DNA from: Piscirickettsiaceae bacterium
Lineage (GTDB): Bacteria > Pseudomonadota > Gammaproteobacteria > Thiomicrospirales > Thiomicrospiraceae
Direction of reading: 5' to 3'
Assembly: GCA_027019045.1 (NCBI GenBank)
Contig: JALUXI010000275.1
Coordinates: forward strand, 1-5,843
Length of the DNA stretch: 5,843 nucleotides
Position 1 is the stretch's first letter. Each line of letters opens with the position of its first letter. Below are positions 1 through 5,489 of the stretch, one piece after another. The notes under the pieces were generated by a model. The model searched no databases. It was not told the DNA's origin and saw nothing but the letters and a program-made list of their open reading frames with translations. Made by a program: the position numbers and the translations under genes.

Positions 1-92
1 TCATTACTATCAATATCTTCAAATGCCTGTGCAGATGACGCCATCATTGGCATAGCCAAAGCCACTAAAGCGGAAAGTACGGTTTTCTTCAT
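1..92 (-). CDS. Exported protein, N-terminal fragment (signal peptide only)
   Basis: An open frame starts at the ATG whose first base is 92 and runs off the left edge after 30 complete codons. The visible residues are a typical Sec signal peptide: a basic start (MKKT), a hydrophobic core (VLSALVALAMPMM), and a likely signal peptidase I site after ASSAQA, with the mature protein beginning FEDIDSN. The start is backed by a strong ribosome site, AAAGGAGA at 105-98, five bases from the ATG. The mature part is too short to name; a periplasmic or outer-membrane protein is all that can be inferred. It lies 47 nt downstream of the DUF4282-like gene on the same strand, so it could be the third gene of that operon or have its own promoter (see 134-142). 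Confidence 0.75.
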   Translation of the reverse strand, partial: MKKTVLSALVALAMPMMASSAQAFEDIDSN

Positions 93-97
93 GGTTT

Positions 98-105
98 TCT
101 CCTTT
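98..105 (-). promoter_or_regulatory. Shine-Dalgarno site of the exported-protein gene
   Basis: AAAGGAGA on the minus strand, five bases before the ATG at 92. It is the strongest ribosome site on this strand of the window and fixes the start of the partial exported-protein gene. Confidence 0.7.
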
Positions 106-109
106 AATA

Positions 110-129
110 AAGAGTCATTAGATACTCTT
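110..129. repeat. Short inverted repeat AAGAGT / ACTCTT in the 93-139 spacer
   Basis: AAGAGT at 110-115 and ACTCTT at 124-129 form a perfect 6-bp inverted repeat around an 8-nt AT-rich loop. On the minus strand it is followed by TTTATT. It could be a weak terminator or attenuator hairpin between the DUF4282-like gene and the exported-protein gene, or a small operator near a start site. The stem is short and half A/T, so a strong terminator is unlikely. Confidence 0.3.
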
Positions 130-133
130 CTCT

Positions 134-142
134 ATTCTATCA
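134..142 (-). promoter_or_regulatory. Possible extended -10 promoter for the exported-protein gene
   Basis: The minus strand reads TGATAGAAT, matching the extended -10 pattern TGnTATAAT at all but one base of the hexamer. It overlaps the TGA stop of the DUF4282-like gene. Transcription would begin near 127 and give a leader of about 35 nt that includes the inverted repeat at 110-129. No convincing -35 box is visible, which is tolerable for an extended -10 promoter. The call rests on motif match alone. Confidence 0.28.
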
Positions 143-463
143 ACTTACCGTGACTAACACATCCCGCATTTGCATAAAAGCAATCAAGTACTCAAACAAC
201 ATTCGCCAAAACAGTTCCATCAGGAAAAACATTCCCAAAGAGAGTCCCAAGACCCACAATTGATACTTCAAACTCAACTGCTGCCAAGACCACTTCCCCC
301 CTTCTTTGAGCGCATCACCCGTTGTCCCCAGCTTATTCAATAACCACCGCACCACCAGCGGCAAGACAATCGGCACACCGACCGCCCCTAAATAATAAAA
401 TACGACCAGCGCATCAATACTCACCATTGACTTAAAGCTTAAAAAATCCCAAATCGCCTGCAT
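140..463 (-). CDS. Small two-helix membrane protein, DUF4282-like
   Basis: A 107-residue integral membrane protein of unknown function. It has a short amphipathic start (FLSFKSM), a first hydrophobic helix at about residues 17-42, a polar cytosolic or periplasmic loop at 43-67 (TTGDALKEGGKWSW), and a second long hydrophobic stretch at about 69-97. The pattern FxxFKSM...YYLG near the front and LFWRMLFEYLIAFMQMRDVL near the end resembles the DUF4282 family, whose members show similar 'RxxxExLIxxFxxxxxL' endings; this is recognition from memory, not a search. The ATG at 463 sits two bases after the stop of the FetB-like permease gene, and its ribosome site (AAAAGGA, 476-470) lies inside the last codons of that gene. 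Translation of the two is thus probably coupled and they are almost certainly cotranscribed. A role as an accessory of the permease is inferred from position only. Confidence 0.72.
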   Translation of the reverse strand: MQAIWDFLSFKSMVSIDALVVFYYLGAVGVPIVLPLVVRWLLNKLGTTGDALKEGGKWSWQQLSLKYQLWVLGLSLGMFFLMELFWRMLFEYLIAFMQMRDVLVTVS

Positions 464-465
464 AT

Positions 466-1269
466 TTAGTCCTTTTGTTTAATTAACTGCCCAATCTGTA
501 ACCGATCGCGCAGATCAAATAACTTTCCACTGGCAATAAACAGGGCAATCAACGCACCTGCACCCGTCGAGACGGTAATCAACAACATAATCATCATTTG
601 ATACTTCACTGCCTCCATCGGATCTGCACCTGCCAAAATCTGCCCCGTCATCATCCCTGGTAGCGAGACCACACCCGCTGCCACCAGCATATTGATAATC
701 GGAATCATCGCTGTATGCAAACTCTGCTCTCTGACAAAACGAATTGCCTGCTGACCTGTTCGTCCCAGCGCCAGCTGCGCCTCAATCGCTCCCTTCTGTT
801 GAATCGCATTCTTCGTCAAAGTATCCAGCGCAATCCCTACCGTTGTCATACTATTACCCAGCACCATCCCCAACAAAGGAATCGCATACTGCGGCATCCA
901 CCACGGGGTAGGTTGAATCACCAGCGTCAACACCATCACTGTCACCACCAATGCCGTCATCGATAGAGACAATAATCCAATCCAGTAAGACCCCCATTTG
1001 GCAAACACATAAGTTTGGCGCTTCACAATCTCATACCCCGCAAAGCCCATCATCACCAAACCCACCAACGCCACCCAGACAAACTGATTCGCCGCAAATA
1101 CCCAACTCAACCAAACGCCCATCAACAACAACTGAACCATCATTCTTCCCGTTGCAATCCAGAGCTGCTTAGTCTGCGAAAAACCGTTTAACAACAGCAA
1201 AATGCCCAATAAAAATACTAGGCTCGACAAAAAGGCTAAATCTAAGTAAGATAAGATTATCATTTTCAT
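466..1269 (-). CDS. fetB: UPF0014 / FetB (YbbM) family ABC-type permease
   Basis: A 267-residue inner-membrane permease, close to the usual length of the FetB/YbbM family (COG0390). In E. coli, FetA (ATPase) and FetB form an exporter that lowers cellular iron and helps resist peroxide stress. About seven hydrophobic helices can be seen, at roughly residues 8-30, 42-60, 63-82, 94-118, 126-146, 186-206 and 223-246. Family hallmarks are GMVLGNSM (134-141), LALGRTGQQA (166-175) and the conserved VVSLPGMMTGQILAGADP segment starting near 200. The ATG at 1269 is the first start after an in-frame TAA upstream; ATG at 1263 is also possible. No Shine-Dalgarno sequence is evident before either. The expected ATPase partner is not adjacent on either side: upstream is a divergent c-di-GMP gene and downstream a small membrane protein. 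The family assignment is firm; iron as substrate is inferred from E. coli. Confidence 0.9.
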   Translation of the reverse strand: MKMIILSYLDLAFLSSLVFLLGILLLLNGFSQTKQLWIATGRMMVQLLLMGVWLSWVFAANQFVWVALVGLVMMGFAGYEIVKRQTYVFAKWGSYWIGLLSLSMTALVVTVMVLTLVIQPTPWWMPQYAIPLLGMVLGNSMTTVGIALDTLTKNAIQQKGAIEAQLALGRTGQQAIRFVREQSLHTAMIPIINMLVAAGVVSLPGMMTGQILAGADPMEAVKYQMMIMLLITVSTGAGALIALFIASGKLFDLRDRLQIGQLIKQKD

Positions 1270-1299
1270 TTTTAAGCTATTTTTAAGTTATTTCCATTA

Positions 1300-1305
1300 A
1301 TTATA
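1300..1305 (-). promoter_or_regulatory. Candidate -10 box for the fetB-like operon
   Basis: A perfect TATAAT on the minus strand. Transcription would start near 1293, giving a leader of about 24 nt before the ATG at 1269. At 16-18 bp spacing the -35 region (for example CGTGCA) is a poor match to TTGACA, so the promoter would be weak or need an activator. No terminator or riboswitch-like fold is apparent in the short leader. Confidence 0.4.
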
Positions 1306-1321
1306 AGAGTATTTGAGAGCT

Positions 1322-1357
1322 TTGCACGAGTGGAACGCACTCACTATAAATTATAAT
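1322..1357 (+). promoter_or_regulatory. Candidate promoter of the c-di-GMP enzyme / chemoreceptor operon
   Basis: TTGCAC at 1322-1327 and TATAAA at 1345-1350 are separated by 17 bp, an ideal sigma-70 spacing with a half-match -35 and a good -10. A second perfect TATAAT occurs at 1352-1357 but lacks a recognisable -35. Either would start transcription about 12-20 bp before the ATG at 1377. The spacer holds the gapped palindrome at 1328-1342. No sigma-28 flagellar-type pattern is visible. Confidence 0.4.
1328..1342. repeat. Gapped palindrome GAGTG-gaacg-CACTC in the divergent spacer
   Basis: A perfect 5-bp inverted repeat with a 5-bp gap. It sits between the proposed -35 and -10 of the plus-strand operon and about 23 bp upstream of the -10 of the minus-strand operon. 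This geometry suits a regulator-binding operator that could control both directions. The half-sites are short enough to occur by chance, and no specific regulator family is recognised. Confidence 0.3.
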
Positions 1358-1376
1358 CACTAAGAGACCTTATTCC

Positions 1377-3428
1377 ATGTTCGACACACTCTATAAAACT
1401 TTATTTGAACACTCCAGAGACGGCATTGCACTCATGGATTTAGAGACAAATTTTATAGAGACAAACCCAGCGTACAGTCAAATCACAGGCTACTCTAGAG
1501 AAGAACTCAAACAAACTTCATGTGTCGCCATGAGCGTTGAAGAAGACATCCCTAAAGCACAAGCCGCTCTTGAAGAACTACTAAAAACGGGGGAATACCC
1601 TCAACTTATTAAGCGCTGCTATCATAAAGATGGACATCAGATTACCGTCGATATTTCCCTCGTCCTCATGCCCGACAAACAAACCATTCTTGCAACAACC
1701 AAAGACATCACTCAACAACAATCCCTGATTGAAAAACTCGCTTGGCAAAATACCCATGATCCCCTCACCCATCTTCTAAATCGAGAGGCATTGAAAACAA
1801 AGTTTACACAATTATCAACCCCCTCCGATACCCATACACACCTACTCTGCCTGCTGGACCTCGATCATTTTGGACAAATCAATCAACTCTATGATGAAGA
1901 AACAGGAGATGAAATTCTCAAACAAGTCGCTAACCGACTGCTTCACCTCACTCAAGATCAAGACCATATTGCTCGATTAGGCGGGGATGAATTTCTGCTT
2001 CTGCTCACCCATATCCCTAAAAACGCCATCGATTCTACACTTCAGCGGATTCACCACGCATTTAAATCCCCCTTCACGCTTCCTAACCAAGACAAAGTTG
2101 TTCTAACACTGAGCACGGGCATTGCCTGCCCACAACAACAAGATGACTTTGACGCCCTTCTTCGACAAGCAGAAAAAGCCCTCTATCAAGCCAAAAACTT
2201 GGGTCGAGACCAATTTATTATCTTTGACCACACCCTAGAAGAGAAACAACGACAACGACAACAAATCAAACAGGAAGTCCGCATCGCCATTCAAGATAAT
2301 CAGTTTGAGCTCTACTACCAGCCCAAAGTCAACATGGAGACAGGAGACATTATCGGCTATGAAGCACTGATTCGATGGCATCATCCAGAAAAAGGCTTTA
2401 TGCCGCCTTTAAGCTTTCTCCCTTACATTGAAGGCACTTCCATTATGATTGACCTCGGCAACTGGGTCATCCACCAAGCACTCCAGCAGCTTACCGAATG
2501 GAATCAAGCAGGGCATGATTGGCATATCAGCATCAATATCGCCGCCAATCATCTAGAGGATCCAGAGTTTCTTCCCACCCTCAAACAATCGTTAGATCAA
2601 TATCCTCTCGTTAAACACAAGCAACTTGAGGTTGAAATTTTAGAGTCCACCTCTATTGATAACATTGAATACATTCAACAACTGATACACCAACTTCACA
2701 AAATCGGCATCCGAGTCTCTCTAGACGATTTTGGTACAGGCTACTCCTCTTTAAGCTATCTTAAAAATCTTCCTATTGACACTCTCAAAATCGATCAATC
2801 CTTTGTTCGAGATATGCTGATTGATGCTGCAGACCTTGACCTTGTCAAAGCCATCTCGCTGATTGGTCAAACTTTCAACTGCCAAGTCCTTGCCGAAGGT
2901 GTTGAAACCCTAGAACACGGTGCCTATCTCATCCAACAAAAATGCCATTTAGCCCAAGGCTACGGCATTGCCAAACCCATGCCCGCAAAAGACATTCCTC
3001 AATGGGCTGATACTTTTAAACACAACAGTGCATGGAAACTCGCCGTGCAGCATGCTTGGAAATTTAACGACCTGCCCCTAATCATGGCACAAGCCGATCA
3101 TGCCAACTGGATTGCCAAACTTCTCAGATATCTCTCAGATCCGACTCAACACACCCTATCCAAAGCAGAAATCTCTGATCATACCCAATGCCGTTTTGGC
3201 AAGTGGTACTATGGCAGAGGCAAGACAGACTATGGTCACCTCCCCACCTTCCAAAAAATCGAACCCTTGCACACCCAAGTACATCAAGTAGGCAATCAAC
3301 TCTTAACTGCCCTCAACAAACAAGACCCCATCCACCTACCTCAACTCAAAACCGAACTTCTTGAACTCAAAGAACAAATCTTAGCCACACTTGAGCAGTT
3401 ACAAATAGAAGTGCTTAACGCAAATTAA
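1377..3428 (+). CDS. PAS-GGDEF-EAL-CZB cyclic-di-GMP synthase/phosphodiesterase
   Basis: A 683-residue cytosolic protein with no signal peptide or membrane helix. Domains in order: PAS with C-terminal motif (about 1-112); GGDEF (about 118-285), which makes c-di-GMP from GTP; a Q/R/K-rich linker (288-299); EAL (about 300-540), which hydrolyses c-di-GMP to pGpG; and a CZB zinc-binding domain (about 551-640). GGDEF is intact at 202-206, with D161, D163, N169, D178, K273 and R277 at the expected substrate and metal positions. The upstream inhibitory I-site RxxD is replaced by QDQD (193-196). EAL keeps E329 (EALIRW), N387, E420, D450-D451 (DDFGTGYSS), K471, E507 and Q527, so hydrolysis is also likely. 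CZB ligands are H575, C605 (in CRFGKWYY), H632 and H636. The ATG at 1377 has only a weak AAGAGA upstream, but no in-frame alternative exists nearby. The gene is 64 nt ahead of a chemoreceptor. The domain reading is firm; which activity dominates in vivo is unknown. Confidence 0.95.
   Translation: MFDTLYKTLFEHSRDGIALMDLETNFIETNPAYSQITGYSREELKQTSCVAMSVEEDIPKAQAALEELLKTGEYPQLIKRCYHKDGHQITVDISLVLMPDKQTILATTKDITQQQSLIEKLAWQNTHDPLTHLLNREALKTKFTQLSTPSDTHTHLLCLLDLDHFGQINQLYDEETGDEILKQVANRLLHLTQDQDHIARLGGDEFLLLLTHIPKNAIDSTLQRIHHAFKSPFTLPNQDKVVLTLSTGIACPQQQDDFDALLRQAEKALYQAKNLGRDQFIIFDHTLEEKQRQRQQIKQEVRIAIQDNQFELYYQPKVNMETGDIIGYEALIRWHHPEKGFMPPLSFLPYIEGTSIMIDLGNWVIHQALQQLTEWNQAGHDWHISINIAANHLEDPEFLPTLKQSLDQYPLVKHKQLEVEILESTSIDNIEYIQQLIHQLHKIGIRVSLDDFGTGYSSLSYLKNLPIDTLKIDQSFVRDMLIDAADLDLVKAISLIGQTFNCQVLAEGVETLEHGAYLIQQKCHLAQGYGIAKPMPAKDIPQWADTFKHNSAWKLAVQHAWKFNDLPLIMAQADHANWIAKLLRYLSDPTQHTLSKAEISDHTQCRFGKWYYGRGKTDYGHLPTFQKIEPLHTQVHQVGNQLLTALNKQDPIHLPQLKTELLELKEQILATLEQLQIEVLNAN
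3027..3296 (+). other. CZB (chemoreceptor zinc-binding) domain of the c-di-GMP enzyme
   Basis: Residues 551-640 of the PAS-GGDEF-EAL protein. A histidine in the DHANW motif (H575) is followed 30 residues later by the signature CRFGKWYY (C605-Y612), then by LHTQVH, which supplies H632 and H636. This 3His/1Cys set is the canonical zinc site of CZB domains. In E. coli the diguanylate cyclase DgcZ is inhibited by very tight zinc binding to such a domain, so a zinc-controlled output is the likely role here. In DgcZ the domain is N-terminal and there is no EAL domain; here it is C-terminal, after EAL. Confidence 0.88.
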
Positions 3429-3476
3429 ATACAAAGATGGCATGGAGGTTGCTTTAAATTTTTCGAACTTTTGTAT
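3429..3476. repeat. Inverted repeat ATACAAA / TTTGTAT between the c-di-GMP and chemoreceptor genes
   Basis: ATACAAA (3429-3435) and TTTGTAT (3470-3476) are perfect complements separated by 34 nt, just before the ribosome site at 3480. In mRNA a 7-bp stem, extendable by one G-U pair, could form without hiding the ribosome site. It is AT-rich and long-looped, with no following U-run, so it is not a convincing terminator; it may be chance or a minor processing element. No terminator is seen in this 64-nt gap, which favours cotranscription. Confidence 0.25.
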
Positions 3477-3479
3477 ACC

Positions 3480-3486
3480 TAAGGAG
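3480..3486 (+). promoter_or_regulatory. Ribosome-binding site that decides the chemoreceptor start
   Basis: TAAGGAG lies six bases before the ATG at 3493. The earlier in-frame ATG at 3442 has no such site, and the 17 residues it would add come before a normal chemoreceptor N-terminus. The start at 3493 is therefore preferred. Confidence 0.85.
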
Positions 3487-3492
3487 AACCAC

Positions 3493-5484
3493 ATGCTGTC
3501 TCAAATGAAAATCAAAACTAAACTGCTGATCGCCCTCGTGCCCCTCTTTTTGGCACTGCTCTTTTATGGCGTGCTCGTAATTAAGGAAAAAGTCGATCTT
3601 TATCATGAAATGGACAAAGCGCATGATACCGCTTTGCTTTCAGTTTCAATGGGAGGGCTCGTACACGAGCTCCAAAAAGAACGTGGCATGAGCGTCGGCT
3701 TTCTCTCGTCAAAAGGGCAGAAATTTGGGAATCGCCTCAAGGCGCAACGTCAACTGGTTGACAAAAAGCGTCAAGCATTCATCCAGTTCATACATCAAAT
3801 AAAAGAGGAGCACCCTTCCTTATCCATCACTGATGATTTTTTGGCTATCCTATCTAAAAACCAAAAACGCAGTGAAATTCAACGCTGTGTTGATCAACTG
3901 ACATGCCAACCGGCAAAAGTTGCCGCTTTTTACACCCAGCTGAACCACCAGCTAATCAATAAGGCTCTAAAGGGATTCAAAATCATGGAAGATCCCCAAC
4001 TTAAAGATAAAGCTTATGCCTATTACAGCTTGTTAATGGCAAAAGATAACCTAGGTGTACTTCGTGCTGTACTCGCTGGCGAATTTACAAAAAACTTTAT
4101 CACCAGTGCTAATCAAATCAAAATTAGTCGGCTTTTTGCTCAAACCCAAACATACATACAATTATTCACTCATTTTGCCGATGCAAATAACCAAGTTAAG
4201 ATCAAACAACTTATAAACTCCCCTATTGCAAGCAATATACGCAAAAAAATCAAAAAAGTACTCAAAACCAACCCACTCACTGAACCTCTAGATCAAGATC
4301 CTGTTCAATGGTTTAAAGAAGCCTCTCAAGCGCTTAACCAGCAAAAAACACTGGAAGATACCATTGAAAATCAGCTTATTGCGCTGGCAAAAACTCAACG
4401 CAGTCAAACTCAAACCGCTGCCATTATCCAAACCGCCTTATTAACAGCTGCACTACTGATCGGTTTAATCTTCTCATGGATGATTATCCGTAGCATCCAA
4501 CTTCAGCTTCAAGAGATGAATGAAACCATTCAAAATATCTCAAATAATGCAGACCTCACTCAACGCGTGCCCGTGGAAACACAAGACGAGATTGGTCACA
4601 TTGCCACCGCCTTTAACGGTATGCTGGATCGCATGCAACAATTAATCGGCGACGTCCTCAACACCTCAAACCAAGTTGAAAGCTCAAGTGAAGAGCTGGT
4701 CAGCTTTGCAGATCAAACCAAGGACTCCATGACACAGCAATATGAAGCTGTGCATCAAATTCTGGACGATATCGATGAAATGAACCGTGCCATCAATGAG
4801 ATTGCTAAGCGCACCGAGTCTATTAAAGACCAAGCTCAAGATGCTTTCGACAAAGGCGAAACGGCTGAACAAGTCACCCTAGACTCAGCTCAAGCCATTG
4901 AAGACCTTGCCCAAGAAATTGAAAACACCGCAGAAGTCGTAGAAACCGTTGAACAAGAGAGTCAAGAAATTCGTAGCGTGCTGGATATTATCAAAGACAT
5001 TTCAGAACAGACCAACCTGCTTGCCCTCAATGCCGCTATCGAAGCCGCACGGGCGGGCGAACATGGTCGAGGCTTTGCCGTCGTGGCAGATGAAGTGCGT
5101 TCACTGGCCGTTCGTACTCAACAGTCCACCGAAGAGATTCAACGCATTATCGAAACCCTCTCTACCCAAACCAGCAAGGCCAATATCGCCATGCACCAAT
5201 CTAAAGAGACCGCAATTGATAATGTCAAACAGATGGACACCATCAAAGAGGCACTCAATGATATTCTCGACAGTATGCGTGCTACCCTTCAAGCCAATGA
5301 AGAAGGCGTACGGGTTGCCCAAACCCAAACCGAAAAAGCCAACCAAGCCAAAGACAGCATTAACCAAGTACAGCGCCTGGCTGAGGGAGCACAAGAAAAC
5401 ACTGAACATGTTTTCACTGCCTCGCATCACTTAAAAGAGTTGGCACAACAACTTAAAGAAAAATCAAGAACCTTTAAAATTTAA
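3493..5484 (+). CDS. NIT-domain methyl-accepting chemotaxis protein
   Basis: A 663-residue transmembrane chemoreceptor (numbered from the ATG at 3493). A short basic start leads to TM1 (about 11-30). A periplasmic NIT domain (about 47-295) shows LVHELQKERGMSVGFL near its front, the KDNLGVLRA segment in the middle and DPVQWFKEA near its end. TM2 is about 308-333, followed by HAMP (about 333-385, DEIG present) and a long coiled-coil signalling domain with the near-invariant tip around EQTNLLALNAAIEAARAGE (about 505-523) and GRGFAVVADEVRSLA. The family senses a ligand in the periplasm and controls the CheA kinase through CheW; NIT domains are associated with nitrate and nitrite, though the ligand here is unproven. 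The usual HAMP proline after TM2 is replaced by glutamine (RSIQLQL). The C-terminus SRTFKI lacks a CheR-docking pentapeptide. The gene follows the c-di-GMP enzyme by 64 nt with no terminator, suggesting one operon. Confidence 0.93.
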   Translation: MLSQMKIKTKLLIALVPLFLALLFYGVLVIKEKVDLYHEMDKAHDTALLSVSMGGLVHELQKERGMSVGFLSSKGQKFGNRLKAQRQLVDKKRQAFIQFIHQIKEEHPSLSITDDFLAILSKNQKRSEIQRCVDQLTCQPAKVAAFYTQLNHQLINKALKGFKIMEDPQLKDKAYAYYSLLMAKDNLGVLRAVLAGEFTKNFITSANQIKISRLFAQTQTYIQLFTHFADANNQVKIKQLINSPIASNIRKKIKKVLKTNPLTEPLDQDPVQWFKEASQALNQQKTLEDTIENQLIALAKTQRSQTQTAAIIQTALLTAALLIGLIFSWMIIRSIQLQLQEMNETIQNISNNADLTQRVPVETQDEIGHIATAFNGMLDRMQQLIGDVLNTSNQVESSSEELVSFADQTKDSMTQQYEAVHQILDDIDEMNRAINEIAKRTESIKDQAQDAFDKGETAEQVTLDSAQAIEDLAQEIENTAEVVETVEQESQEIRSVLDIIKDISEQTNLLALNAAIEAARAGEHGRGFAVVADEVRSLAVRTQQSTEEIQRIIETLSTQTSKANIAMHQSKETAIDNVKQMDTIKEALNDILDSMRATLQANEEGVRVAQTQTEKANQAKDSINQVQRLAEGAQENTEHVFTASHHLKELAQQLKEKSRTFKI

Positions 5485-5489
5485 ACCCC

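Noticed and set aside
715..1172. Two plus-strand open frames (83 and 73 residues) opposite the permease gene
   Set aside because: Composition is low-complexity (R/H/Q or P/S/T rich), no ribosome site or family match is seen, and the opposite strand carries a clear UPF0014 permease.
1581..1772. Minus-strand 63-residue frame opposite the PAS domain, and the 63-residue plus-strand frame at 3100-3291
   Set aside because: Both overlap well-supported domains of the c-di-GMP enzyme (PAS and CZB) and have no independent support.
2247..2267. Short tandem CAACGA-type repeat
   Set aside because: It encodes the Q/R-rich linker between the GGDEF and EAL domains, only a few units long; explained by coding of a charged helix.
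3449..3479. Possible promoter TTGCTT...TATACC before the chemoreceptor
   Set aside because: Spacing is 19 bp, the -10 match is poor, and transcription would start inside the ribosome site, so it could not serve the gene well.
4949..5434. Plus-strand 161-residue and minus-strand 109-residue frames inside the chemoreceptor gene
   Set aside because: They overlap the most conserved signalling tip of the chemoreceptor and are out-of-frame shadows caused by its codon composition.
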